7,579 nucleotides of DNA from Rhodoferax sp. (GTDB lineage: Bacteria; Pseudomonadota; Gammaproteobacteria; Burkholderiales; Burkholderiaceae): positions 1 to 7,579 of the forward strand of contig JAIFMT010000258.1 in NCBI GenBank assembly GCA_020048295.1. The letters run 5' to 3'. Positions 1 to 7,184 of this stretch are shown in pieces; the first letter of the stretch is position 1, and every line of letters starts with the position of its first letter. The notes under the pieces are model-generated. The model ran no database searches and had not been told where the DNA came from. It saw nothing but the letters and a program-made list of their open reading frames with translations. Both the position numbers and the translations under genes were made by a program.

Positions 1-75
1 CTCGGCCACCACCACCATCACCTTGGCGGTGCCGATGTCGAGTCCGACAACCAAATCCTTGTACTCTTTTGCCAT
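1..75 (-). CDS. ftsA: Cell division protein FtsA, N-terminal 25 codons (runs off the window)
   Basis: FtsA is an actin-like ATPase that tethers the FtsZ ring to the inner membrane and recruits later divisome proteins. Only the start is present: an ATG at 75-73 followed by MAKEYKDLVVGLDIGTAKVM and a run of valines. The GLDIGTAKV segment is the first phosphate-binding loop of the actin/Hsp70 fold as found in FtsA. The start is supported by AGGTGA at 85-80, a clear Shine-Dalgarno match 4 bases before the ATG. The gene lies 21 bases after ftsQ, the usual neighbour in this cluster. Identification rests on the short N-terminus plus gene order; the rest of the protein and the expected downstream ftsZ lie outside the window. 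Confidence 0.93.
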   Translation of the reverse strand, partial: MAKEYKDLVVGLDIGTAKVMVVVAE

Positions 76-79
76 AAGT

Positions 80-85
80 TCACCT
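80..85 (-). promoter_or_regulatory. Ribosome binding site of ftsA
   Basis: AGGTGA on the minus strand ends 4 bases before the ftsA ATG. It sits in the only internal gap of any size (76-96). It is one of the better Shine-Dalgarno matches in the window, consistent with ftsA being translated independently rather than by stop/start coupling with ftsQ. Confidence 0.7.
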
Positions 86-96
86 GTTGTCCTGCA

Positions 97-897
97 TTAG
101 CGTTTCTTGATGTCGTTGCCGTCGAGCGTGCTCACGCCGTCCATGCGAATGGCATAGCCGTCCTTGTGGCGCAAATCGACCGAGGCCAATTGCCCCGGGT
201 GCCGTCCGTAGCGCGCCGTGACCTGCGTCACGGTGGCCAGAAAGCGCTGCGCGCGCGCCAGCAGCTCGGGGGTTTCACCACTGCCGAGTTCCAGCGCAAT
301 GCCGTTGTCCAGCTCGCCGCGCCAACCACCGCGCGCGGTGAGCTCCAACTGGTCAAGCGTCAGTTCCAGCGACTCAAACTGCGGCTGCAAACTGCGGTAC
401 ATCGCCAGCACCTGCGCCGACTGGCCGTCCGGGCCGTTCAGGCGCGGCAAGTTGTCTTGCTCAATCTCGCCCGCGTTGGCCTCAAACACCTCGCCAAAGC
501 TGTTGACCAGGTGCGAGTCGTCTTCGTCACCCCAGAAAGCCACCGCCTGATGCTCCTGCAGCTGCACCCGCAAGCGGTTTGGAAATTCGCGTCGCACCAC
601 CGCCTGGCGCACCCACGGGATCGACTCAAACACCTTGCGCGTGGCGGCCAGGTCGAGCGTGAAAAAAGTCCCTTGCAGGTGCGGCATCACATTGGCACGC
701 AGCGTCAGCGCGTTGTAGTGCAGCACATCACCGGTGACCCGCACCCCGCGAATGGCAAACACCGGCAGCCCCGCCGCCCACACCAGCACCCCCGCTAGCG
801 CCAGCAGCAGCGCAGCGCCAAACAGCAGGTTGGCCAACGCGTGCATCAGGCGCACGTCGAACGGCAGTGCCACGGGGGGCGTTTGGCGGGTACTCAT
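97..897 (-). CDS. ftsQ: Cell division protein FtsQ
   Basis: FtsQ is a single-pass inner-membrane protein of the divisome that binds FtsB and FtsL in the periplasm and helps control activation of septal FtsW/FtsI. The 266-residue product has a short cytoplasmic tail (1-20), one membrane segment (about 21-43), a POTRA domain (about 46-115, starting [11 protein letters not shown]) and a beta domain. The POTRA end, [19 protein letters not shown] at 93-111, closely resembles the E. coli FtsQ segment PWVRQVSVRKQWPDELKI. VDLR at 240-243 matches the FtsB-binding strand. The ATG at 897 was chosen over an in-frame ATG at 942 because it forms an ATGA overlap with the ddl stop, and the longer form would read 15 residues inside ddl. 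The Shine-Dalgarno is weak, so translation probably depends on coupling. The stop is TAA. See findings for replaced FtsB-contact positions. Confidence 0.95.
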   Translation of the reverse strand: MSTRQTPPVALPFDVRLMHALANLLFGAALLLALAGVLVWAAGLPVFAIRGVRVTGDVLHYNALTLRANVMPHLQGTFFTLDLAATRKVFESIPWVRQAVVRREFPNRLRVQLQEHQAVAFWGDEDDSHLVNSFGEVFEANAGEIEQDNLPRLNGPDGQSAQVLAMYRSLQPQFESLELTLDQLELTARGGWRGELDNGIALELGSGETPELLARAQRFLATVTQVTARYGRHPGQLASVDLRHKDGYAIRMDGVSTLDGNDIKKR

Positions 898-1853
898 GCT
901 TGCGCGTAGTCCAGCCTGGCCGACTGCAGGATTTGCAGGCACAACGCGCCATAGCCCAGCCCGGCGGCCTTGGCCGACATCGGCACCAGCGAATGCGTCG
1001 TCATGCCCGGGCTGGTGTTGATTTCGAGCAGATAGGGCGCGCGGGTGCGGGCATCAATCATCACGTCGGCACGCGCCCAGCCACGGCAACCCAGGCTGTG
1101 AAACGCGCGCAGCACCAGTTGCCCGATGGCCGCCTCTTCGCCAGCGGGCAGGCCAGCGGGCACCAGGTACTCGGTGGTATCGGTGAAATACTTGTTCTGG
1201 TAGTCGTAATTGCCGTCTTTGGCCCGGATGCGAATCACCGGTAGCGCCCGCGCCGCCGCACCGCTGCCCAACACCGGCACGGTGACCTCGTCGCCGCTGA
1301 TGAACTGCTCGCACAACACCTCGGGGTCCAAGGCGGCGGCCAGCTGGTAGGCGCTGGCGCACTGGTCTGCCTGGGTGACTTTGCTCAAGCCCAGCGTGGA
1401 GCCTTCGCGCGCGGGCTTGACGATCATCGGCTGGCCTGGAGCCGCCAGTTCGGCAAACGCCGCCCGCGTGGCATCGGCGCTGTCAACCGTTTTCCACGCC
1501 GGGGTGGGCAAGCCGTCAGCACGCCACAGGCGCTTGGTGGTGATTTTGTCGATGGCGATGCTGGAGGCCATCACGCCTGGGCCAGTGTAGGGAATGCCCA
1601 ACAACTCCAGCGCCCCCTGCACCGTGCCGTCTTCACCAAAGCGGCCATGCAAGGCGATGAAGCAGCGGGTGAAACCTTCGGTTTTCAGTTCGCACAAATC
1701 GCGCTGCGCCGGGTCAAAGGCGTGGGCGTTGAGGCCCAGCTGTTGCAGCGCTGCCAACACGCCGGCGCCTGACATCAGCGAGACCTCGCGCTCGGCCGAG
1801 CGGCCGCCAAGCAGCACCGCCACTTTTTCAGAATTTATGTCAAATTGACTCAT
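894..1853 (-). CDS. ddl: D-alanine--D-alanine ligase (DdlB type)
   Basis: Cytoplasmic ATP-grasp enzyme that joins two D-alanines to give D-Ala-D-Ala, the end of the peptidoglycan stem peptide added by MurF. The 319-residue length is close to E. coli DdlB. Visible signatures: [16 protein letters not shown] (11-26, with the substrate-binding Glu at 21), [11 protein letters not shown] (68-77), [11 protein letters not shown] (145-155, ATP-grasp), YDYQNKY (216-222), WARADVM (259-265) and [10 protein letters not shown] (275-284). The metal ligands appear to be Asp263, Glu277 and Asn279. The ATG at 1853 overlaps the murC stop as ATGA; an in-frame ATG at 1946 lies deep inside murC and adds unrelated residues. 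A GGAG 8 bases upstream supports the start. The first 11 codons are notably AT-rich compared with the rest of the gene. No key residue is missing. Confidence 0.97.
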   Translation of the reverse strand: MSQFDINSEKVAVLLGGRSAEREVSLMSGAGVLAALQQLGLNAHAFDPAQRDLCELKTEGFTRCFIALHGRFGEDGTVQGALELLGIPYTGPGVMASSIAIDKITTKRLWRADGLPTPAWKTVDSADATRAAFAELAAPGQPMIVKPAREGSTLGLSKVTQADQCASAYQLAAALDPEVLCEQFISGDEVTVPVLGSGAAARALPVIRIRAKDGNYDYQNKYFTDTTEYLVPAGLPAGEEAAIGQLVLRAFHSLGCRGWARADVMIDARTRAPYLLEINTSPGMTTHSLVPMSAKAAGLGYGALCLQILQSARLDYAQA

Positions 1854-1895
1854 AGCCCTTTCTCCATATGCGAAGACAGCTCTGATACTTGTAGC
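1847..1895 (-). repeat. Degenerate AT-rich island, copy B (murC end / ddl start)
   Basis: 49 bases at about 47% GC, inside genes that are clearly richer in GC. On the minus strand it begins GCTACAAG and contains AGC-N6-CGC-N9-AAGGG. It aligns without gaps to the island at 3355-3403, with 21 of 29 bases identical across the core (minus-strand bases 14-42 of each island), and shares the same spaced signature with 6879-6922. It encodes the last MurC residues (from the third base of codon 466), the murC stop and the first 7 bases of ddl. That it is a dispersed repeat of this genome is inference from three copies. Confidence 0.55.
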
Positions 1896-3292
1896 ATATT
1901 GACAACTTTGGCACACACTGCACCAATCGACCCGGCCCCCATGCACAGCACCACGTCGCCAGGGCGGGCGTTGTCAATGATGGCCTGCGGCATGGCGGCA
2001 ATGGCATCCACAAACACCGGCTCAATCTTGCCGGCCACGCGCAGCGCCCGCGCCAGACTGCGGCCATCGGCGGCGACGATCGGTGCCTCTCCGGCGGCAT
2101 ACACCTCGGTCAGCAGCACCGCATCGGCTTGCGCGATGACCTTGACGAAGTCATCAAAACAGTCGCGCGTGCGGCTGAACCGGTGTGGCTGAAACGCCAG
2201 CAGCAGCCGCCGGCCCGCAAAAGCACCGCGCGCCGCTGCCAGTGTGGCGGCCATCTCGGCCGGGTGGTGGCCATAGTCATCCACCAGCGTGAAACTGCCG
2301 CTGCCATTGGCTGCGCTGACTGGCAGCTCGCCATAACGCTGAAAACGCCGGCCCACACCCTTGAAGCTTGCCAGTGCGCGCTGCACGGCGTCGTCGGCAA
2401 TGCCCAGTTCGACCGCCATCGCAATGGCTGAGAGCGCGTTGAGCACGTTATGCCGCCCCGGCAGGTTCAGCACCACCGGCAGGTCGGGCAGTACCAGGCC
2501 GTTGCGGCGCTGCACGGTGAAATGCATTTGGCCGTCAACCGCGTGAACATCCACCGCGCGCACTTCGGCGCCCTCGTCAAAACCGTAGCTGGTGATCGGG
2601 CAGGTGACTTGCGGCACGATGGCACGCACCGCTGCATCGTCGGTACACAGGATCGCGGTGCCATAAAACGGCATGCGGTGCAGGAAATCGACAAAGGCCT
2701 TTTTCAGCCGCTCAAAGTCGTGGCCGTAGGTTTCCATGTGGTCGGCATCGATGTTGGTCACCACCGCCATCACCGGCAGCAGGTTCAAAAACGACGCGTC
2801 CGACTCGTCGGCCTCGACCACGATGTAGTCGCCCTGACCCAGCCGGGCGTTGGCCCCGGCGCTGTTCAGACGCCCGCCAATCACAAAGGTCGGGTCCAGC
2901 CCGGCTTCGGCCAGCACGCTGGCGACCAGACTGGTGGTGGTGGTCTTGCCGTGGGTGCCGGCAATCGCGATGCCTTTTTTCAGGCGCATCAGCTCGGCCA
3001 GCATCAGCGCGCGCGGCACCACCGGGATTTTTTGCTGCCGCGCCGCCTGCACCTCAGGGTTGTCGGCTTGCACTGCGGTACTGGTCACCACCGCATCCGC
3101 CCCTTGCACCTGCACTGCTGCATGGCCGATGAAGGTCTGGATGCCCAGCGAGGCCAGCCGCTGCAAGGTGGCGCTGTCAGCCTGGTCCGAGCCCGAAATG
3201 ACGTAACCCAGATTGAACAGAATTTCGGCAATTCCCGACATGCCGACACCGCCGATGCCGACAAAATGGATGTGCTGGATGGCGTGTTTCAT
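1850..3292 (-). CDS. murC: UDP-N-acetylmuramate--L-alanine ligase
   Basis: Cytoplasmic Mur ligase that adds L-alanine to UDP-MurNAc using ATP, the first amino acid of the stem peptide. The 480 residues contain the N-terminal Rossmann motif GIGGVGMSG (12-20), the ATP-binding loop GTHGKTTT (112-119), EADESD (160-165), [11 protein letters not shown] (180-190), [10 protein letters not shown] (279-288) and C-terminal domain motifs DDYGHHP (338-344), FQPHRFSRT (367-375) and GAGSIG (452-457). The His in the P-loop (GTHGKT) and DYGHHP are characteristic of MurC rather than MurD, MurE or MurF. The ATG at 3292 overlaps the murG stop as ATGA and has GAGG 10 bases upstream; an in-frame ATG at 3310 was rejected because it runs into murG with a poorer context. 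The last 15 residues lie past the conserved fold and are encoded by an AT-rich repeat-like island. Confidence 0.98.
   Translation of the reverse strand: MKHAIQHIHFVGIGGVGMSGIAEILFNLGYVISGSDQADSATLQRLASLGIQTFIGHAAVQVQGADAVVTSTAVQADNPEVQAARQQKIPVVPRALMLAELMRLKKGIAIAGTHGKTTTTSLVASVLAEAGLDPTFVIGGRLNSAGANARLGQGDYIVVEADESDASFLNLLPVMAVVTNIDADHMETYGHDFERLKKAFVDFLHRMPFYGTAILCTDDAAVRAIVPQVTCPITSYGFDEGAEVRAVDVHAVDGQMHFTVQRRNGLVLPDLPVVLNLPGRHNVLNALSAIAMAVELGIADDAVQRALASFKGVGRRFQRYGELPVSAANGSGSFTLVDDYGHHPAEMAATLAAARGAFAGRRLLLAFQPHRFSRTRDCFDDFVKVIAQADAVLLTEVYAAGEAPIVAADGRSLARALRVAGKIEPVFVDAIAAMPQAIIDNARPGDVVLCMGAGSIGAVCAKVVNMLQVSELSSHMEKGL
1862..1865 (-). promoter_or_regulatory. Ribosome binding site of ddl, inside murC and inside a repeat copy
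   Basis: GGAG on the minus strand lies 8 bases before the ddl ATG at 1853, within the last codons of murC. It favours the ATGA-overlap start for ddl. The bases belong to the repeat-like island at 1847-1895, so that sequence appears to provide the initiation signal. Confidence 0.65.
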
Positions 3293-4374
3293 TTGACGAG
3301 TTCCTCGCAAACCGAAACCATTCGCTCGGTGGCATCAAGTTTTTGCATCTTTTTGGCCTCAAGCCCTTTATTAATAAGCGTAGTACGCTCCATAGTTAAT
3401 AGCATATCGGCAAGCTTGCGGGCGCTCAAGTCACGCTGCTGCACCAGCCAACCCGCGCCCTGATCGACCAGAAACCGTGCGTTGAAGGTCTGGTGGTCAT
3501 CCACTGCTGATGGAAACGGCACAAACAGCGCAGCCGCGCCAACCGCAGCAATTTCGGCCACCGTGCTGGCACCGGCGCGGCAGATCAGCAGATCGGCATC
3601 GGCAAAGGCTTGCGCGGTGTTGTCGATGAAGGGCGTGAGTTCGGCGCTGACACCGGCTGCCGCGTAGTTGGCGCGCAGGGCATCAATCTGTTTGGCACCG
3701 CTCTGGTGCAGCACCTGCGGGCGTTGCTCTGGCGGCAGCAGGGCCAGCGCTTGCGGCACGATGTCGTTGAGCGCCTTGGCGCCCAGGCTGCCACCCACCA
3801 CCAACAACCGCAGGGGTCCGCTGCGCCCGGCAAAGCGCTGCTCGGGGCCAGGCAGGTTCAAAAAGGCCGCGCGCAACGGGTTGCCCACCCATTGGCCGCC
3901 CTTGATGACATTCGGAAAGGCGGTAAACACCCGTTCGGCCACACCCGCCAGCACCTTGTTGGCCAGCCCTGCCACCGAGTTCTGCTCGTGCAACAGCAAG
4001 GGTTTGCCCAGCAGCACCGCCATCAGGCCCGCCGGAAAAGTGATGTAGCCACCCAGCCCCAGCACCACGTCGGGCTGGACGCGGCGCAGCACGCCAATGC
4101 TTTGCCAGAACGCCTTGAGCAGGCGCAGCGGCAGCAACGCGGCGGTGGCGAGGCCTTTGCCGCGCAAGCCGCCAAAGTCAATCGCCTCGAACGCAAACCC
4201 CTGCTGGGGCACCAGCTGGCTTTCCATGCTGGGCTGCGCAGCGCTGCCCCGGCCGCCGAGCCAATGCACACGCCAGCCGCGTTGACGCAGCGCCTGCGCC
4301 AGCGCCAACCCCGGAAAGATGTGGCCGCCGGTACCGCCGGCCATGATCAAGGCGCATTTGGCGTGGGTGTTCAT
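3289..4374 (-). CDS. murG: UDP-GlcNAc:undecaprenyl-PP-MurNAc-pentapeptide GlcNAc transferase (MurG)
   Basis: Membrane-associated GT28 glycosyltransferase on the cytoplasmic face that adds GlcNAc from UDP-GlcNAc to lipid I, making lipid II. The 361-residue product is close to E. coli MurG in length. Visible motifs: the glycine loop [14 protein letters not shown] (11-24, with His18), GLGGY (106-110), HEQN (129-132), the second glycine loop GGSLGA (194-199), and the nucleotide-sugar region [10 protein letters not shown] (266-275, Glu274) followed by [14 protein letters not shown] (286-299). The ATG at 4374 overlaps the ftsW stop as ATGA and has a G-rich AGGGGGG upstream. The same frame stays open upstream to about 4644, but that extension lies inside ftsW and resembles nothing in the family. 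Codons about 324-340 are much more AT-rich than the rest (see repeat at 3355-3403). Confidence 0.98.
   Translation of the reverse strand: MNTHAKCALIMAGGTGGHIFPGLALAQALRQRGWRVHWLGGRGSAAQPSMESQLVPQQGFAFEAIDFGGLRGKGLATAALLPLRLLKAFWQSIGVLRRVQPDVVLGLGGYITFPAGLMAVLLGKPLLLHEQNSVAGLANKVLAGVAERVFTAFPNVIKGGQWVGNPLRAAFLNLPGPEQRFAGRSGPLRLLVVGGSLGAKALNDIVPQALALLPPEQRPQVLHQSGAKQIDALRANYAAAGVSAELTPFIDNTAQAFADADLLICRAGASTVAEIAAVGAAALFVPFPSAVDDHQTFNARFLVDQGAGWLVQQRDLSARKLADMLLTMERTTLINKGLEAKKMQKLDATERMVSVCEELVK
3355..3403 (-). repeat. Degenerate AT-rich island, copy A (murG 3' part)
   Basis: 49 bases at about 43% GC inside murG. On the minus strand it begins GCTATTAAC, ends CTTGAGGCC and contains AGC-N6-CGC-N9-AAGGG. 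It is the same length as the island at 1847-1895 and is read in the same frame: the peptides share M-L, a Glu four residues further on, and K-G-L at equal spacing. It covers the third base of codon 324 to codon 340 and leaves the reading frame intact. I recall similar short AT-rich sequences in Comamonadaceae genomes, but could not check this. Confidence 0.55.
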
Positions 4375-5639
4375 ACCCGGCCCCCCTGCATCAGGACACG
4401 GTTCTCCTGGTCCACCTTCAGCACCACGGCAATCGCCACCAGGTTGACCAGGATGGCCGAGCCGCCATAGCTCATCAGCGGCAGCGTCAGGCCCTTGGTG
4501 GGCAGCGCACCCAGGTTCACGCCCATGTTGATGAAGGCCTGAAAACCCATCCACACCGCCACGCCCTGCGCCACCAGCCCGGCAAACACGCGCTCCAGCG
4601 CGATCGCCTGGCGGCCAATGTGCATCATGCGGCGCACCAGCCACAGGAACAGCGCGATCACCAGCACCACGCCGACCAGGCCGAATTCTTCGCCAATCAC
4701 CGCCAGCAAAAAGTCGGTGTGCGCCTCAGGTAGCCAGTTGAGCTTTTCGACGCTGCCACCCAGCCCCACGCCAAACACTTCGCCACGGCCGATGGCAATC
4801 AGCGAATGCGTCAACTGGTAGCCTTTGGCCAGCGCGTTTTTTTCGCTCCACGGGTCGAGGTAGGCAAAGATGCGCTCGCGCCGCCATTCGCTTGAGGCGA
4901 TGATGCCGGCAAACGCCACCAGCAGCACCGCTGCGATCAAAAAGAACATGCGGGCATTGACGCCACCCAAAAACAAAATGCCCATGGCGATCACCGCAAT
5001 CACCATGAATGCGCCCATGTCGGGCTCGGCCAGCAGCAGCACGCCGACGATCGCCACCGCCGTGCCCATCGGCAGCACGGCGCGGAAAAAGCGCTCTTTC
5101 ACGTCCATCTTGCGCACCATGTAGTCGGCCGCATACAGCAGCACGGTGAACTTGGCCAGTTCGGAGGGCTGAAAACTCAGCGGCCCCAACGCAATCCAGC
5201 GCCGCGCGCCATACACCACCTTGCCGACATGCGGAATCAGCACCAGCGCCAACAGCACCAGCGACAGCAAAAACAGCGGCCGCGCCGCCTTCTCCCAGGA
5301 TTGCAGTGGAATCTGGTACGTCACCAGCGCGGCCACCAGCGCCATCAGCAACCACAGCGCATGGCGAAGCAGAAAATAACTGTGCGTGTAGCGGGCAAAG
5401 CGCGGGTTTTCCGGCATGGCAATCGAGGCTGAATAGACCATCACCAAGCCCCACAGCAGCAGCGCCACTGTGACCCACAGCAACGGCTGGTCGATGCCCT
5501 GGGCGCGCGTTGGCGCCACACCGGTGGCCGCCAGCCGGGTGGCCCCCAGGCGCACCGGCAGCACGTCGCCCGCCGGGCTGGCCAGCCGACCCAGCCACTG
5601 GCCCAGGCGCTGGCTCCAGCTGAAGGCAACATGGCTCAC
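4371..5639 (-). CDS. ftsW: Septal peptidoglycan glycosyltransferase FtsW (SEDS family)
   Basis: Polytopic inner-membrane SEDS polymerase that links lipid II disaccharides into glycan strands at the septum, working with FtsI (PBP3). The 422 residues begin with a cytoplasmic tail of about 50 residues, followed by ten predicted membrane segments near 53-72, 90-110, 121-139, 160-175, 188-208, 209-226, 231-249, 309-335, 352-373 and 388-409. Family signatures: GARRWI (144-149), QPSELAK (157-163), EPDMG (205-209), [14 protein letters not shown] (286-299), PEAHTDF (304-310) and LMSYGGSA (388-395). Asp309 in AHTDF corresponds to the catalytic Asp of the large periplasmic loop. The start is GTG at 5639, giving a GTGA overlap with the murD stop; no in-frame ATG exists before the first membrane segment other than this region, and a G-rich GGGGGG lies 7 bases upstream. 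Division-specific identity over RodA is inferred from position between murD and murG. Confidence 0.96.
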   Translation of the reverse strand: MSHVAFSWSQRLGQWLGRLASPAGDVLPVRLGATRLAATGVAPTRAQGIDQPLLWVTVALLLWGLVMVYSASIAMPENPRFARYTHSYFLLRHALWLLMALVAALVTYQIPLQSWEKAARPLFLLSLVLLALVLIPHVGKVVYGARRWIALGPLSFQPSELAKFTVLLYAADYMVRKMDVKERFFRAVLPMGTAVAIVGVLLLAEPDMGAFMVIAVIAMGILFLGGVNARMFFLIAAVLLVAFAGIIASSEWRRERIFAYLDPWSEKNALAKGYQLTHSLIAIGRGEVFGVGLGGSVEKLNWLPEAHTDFLLAVIGEEFGLVGVVLVIALFLWLVRRMMHIGRQAIALERVFAGLVAQGVAVWMGFQAFINMGVNLGALPTKGLTLPLMSYGGSAILVNLVAIAVVLKVDQENRVLMQGGRV

Positions 5640-7180
5640 GGCGTGCCCCCCAGCATCGTGCCGGCCTGTTCGGCCAGGTCGTTCACCGCCTGCACAAACA
5701 CGCGGGCGCGGTGCTCGTAGTTGTCAAACATGTCAAAGCTGGCACAAGCCGGGGACATCAGCACGGCATCGCCGGCGCTCGCGTGAGCGCGTGCCAGCGC
5801 AACCGCCTGCGCCATCGAGCCGGCCTCCAGCAGCGGCACACCGGTGTCGGCCAGGGCTGCGCGAATCAACGGTGCGTCGCGGCCTATCAGGACCACGGCG
5901 CGAACAAAGCGGCGCACCGGGTCGGCCAGCGGGGTGAAATCCTGCCCCTTGCCCTCGCCACCCAGAATCACCAGCACCCGGCGATCGGCACCCAGGCCCT
6001 GCAGCGCGGCAGCGGTGGCGCCCACATTGGTGCCTTTGCTGTCGTCAAAGTACTCGACCCCGTCAATCAGGCCAATGGGCTGCACGCGGTGCGGCTCACC
6101 CAGGTATTCGCGCAGCCCGTACAGCATGGGGCCGAGCGCGCAGCCGGCAGCGCTGGCCAGCGCCAGCGCCGCCAAGGCGTTGATGGCGTTGTGCCGGCCG
6201 CGAATGCGCAGCGCATCTGCAGGCATCAGGCGCTGAAAGAAGATTTCTTCAGCGGCTTCGCTGCGCTTGCGTTTGGTCTCATCGGCATCTTGCGCGCGCA
6301 CCAGCCAGGTCATGCCGTTGACCACTTCCAGGCCAAAGTCGCCCGGGCGCTGTGGCATGTCGCCACCAAACGTGACGTGCGCACGCTGCGCCACGCGTGG
6401 CAGTCGGGCCCGGCCAGTGGCGGGCGTGGCCCGGGGCGTGTCGGCGCTGCCCAGCATCGCCATCACCTGGGCATCATCGCGGTTGAGCAGCATCAGCCCG
6501 TGCTGGCCAAACACTGCGCGCTTGGCTTGTACGTAAGCGGCCATGTCGCCGTGCCAGTCCAGGTGGTCTTGCGTGATGTTGAGCACGGCCGCAGCGCTGG
6601 GCTCAAAACCCGGCTCGCCGTCAAGCTGGAAGCTCGACAGCTCCAGCACCCAGACCTCGGGCAGCGTGTCGGCATCAAGCCGCTGCATCAGCGTGTCGAG
6701 CAGCGTGGGGCCAATATTGCCTGCCACCGCCACGCTTTTGCCAGCGCGCTCCACCAGTTTGCCGGTCAGCGAGGTGACGGTGGTTTTCCCGTTGGTGCCG
6801 GTAATGGCCAGCACCACGGGCTGGTAGCCGCGCTCGGCCTGCAACCCGGCCAGCGCCTGGGAATACAAGCCTAATTCGCCTGTTACCCTTATACCGATTG
6901 CGCTGGCAGCTACTGTTACAGCAGCAACGTCAGCCGGACTCAGCCCCGGACTTCTGAACACCGCGCGAATATCCGTGCCTTCGATCAGGCGTGCATCCAG
7001 CGCGCCACTGACAAACCGGGCCTGCGGCACATCGCGCTGCAAGGTGTCCAGTTGCGGCGGTGCGGCACGGGTATCAGCCACCGTGACACGCGCCCCGCAG
7101 CGCGCACACCAGCGCGCCATCGCCAGGCCAGAGATACCCAGGCCAAGGATCAAAACGTGCTGGTCTTGCAGGGCGTTCAT
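5636..7180 (-). CDS. murD: UDP-N-acetylmuramoyl-L-alanine--D-glutamate ligase
   Basis: Cytoplasmic Mur ligase that adds D-glutamate to UDP-MurNAc-L-Ala with ATP. Visible motifs: N-terminal LGLGISG (12-18), P-loop ITGTNGKTT (126-134), GNIG (154-157), ELSSFQL (180-186), NITQDHLD (201-208), the probable carbamylated Lys220 in [18 protein letters not shown] (327-338), PHRV (363-366), DDSKGTN (379-385), GGEGKGQDF (407-415) and SPACASFD (476-483). At 514 residues it is longer than E. coli MurD (438). The extra length is mostly two segments near 246-270 and 296-325, the latter with a charged [12 protein letters not shown] stretch; I recall such insertions in betaproteobacterial MurD. The ATG at 7180 lies 4 bases after the mraY stop, with only a weak Shine-Dalgarno. 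Codons about 87-101 are relatively AT-rich (repeat at 6879-6922). Confidence 0.97.
   Translation of the reverse strand: MNALQDQHVLILGLGISGLAMARWCARCGARVTVADTRAAPPQLDTLQRDVPQARFVSGALDARLIEGTDIRAVFRSPGLSPADVAAVTVAASAIGIRVTGELGLYSQALAGLQAERGYQPVVLAITGTNGKTTVTSLTGKLVERAGKSVAVAGNIGPTLLDTLMQRLDADTLPEVWVLELSSFQLDGEPGFEPSAAAVLNITQDHLDWHGDMAAYVQAKRAVFGQHGLMLLNRDDAQVMAMLGSADTPRATPATGRARLPRVAQRAHVTFGGDMPQRPGDFGLEVVNGMTWLVRAQDADETKRKRSEAAEEIFFQRLMPADALRIRGRHNAINALAALALASAAGCALGPMLYGLREYLGEPHRVQPIGLIDGVEYFDDSKGTNVGATAAALQGLGADRRVLVILGGEGKGQDFTPLADPVRRFVRAVVLIGRDAPLIRAALADTGVPLLEAGSMAQAVALARAHASAGDAVLMSPACASFDMFDNYEHRARVFVQAVNDLAEQAGTMLGGTP
6879..6922 (-). repeat. Degenerate AT-rich island, copy C (murD 5' part)
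   Basis: About 44 bases in murD with the signature AGC-N6-CGC-N9-AAGGG on the minus strand, at the same spacing as the islands in murG and murC/ddl. Against the murC copy, 19 of 33 bases match without gaps from AGCTG onward. It encodes MurD residues about 87-101 in a reading frame shifted by one relative to the other two copies. It is the weakest of the three; the AT-rich stretch continues to about 6870. Confidence 0.4.
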
Positions 7181-7184
7181 GGCA

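Noticed and set aside
80..97. Five-codon mini-frame starting at the TAATG of the ftsQ stop
   Set aside because: The overlap of ATG with the ftsQ stop is suggestive, but the frame has no independent support and ends inside the ftsA ribosome binding site; chance is sufficient.
2450..3463. Plus-strand open frame of 337 codons antisense to murC
   Set aside because: It lies opposite a murC with all family motifs. Long antisense frames are expected at this GC content, and the translation is rich in His, Gln, Arg and Val with no recognisable domain.
3610..4470. Plus-strand open frame of 286 codons across murG and the end of ftsW
   Set aside because: It crosses a gene boundary on the opposite strand and has a Gln/Arg/His-rich translation typical of shadow frames.
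4375..4644. N-terminal extension of murG to an upstream ATG
   Set aside because: The added residues lie wholly inside ftsW, are Gly/Ala/Arg-rich and resemble no MurG; the ATG at 4374 precedes the conserved glycine loop at the normal distance.
5711..6874. Plus-strand open frame of 387 codons antisense to murD
   Set aside because: Same reasoning: composition follows from the codons of murD on the other strand, with no motif and no credible ribosome binding site seen.
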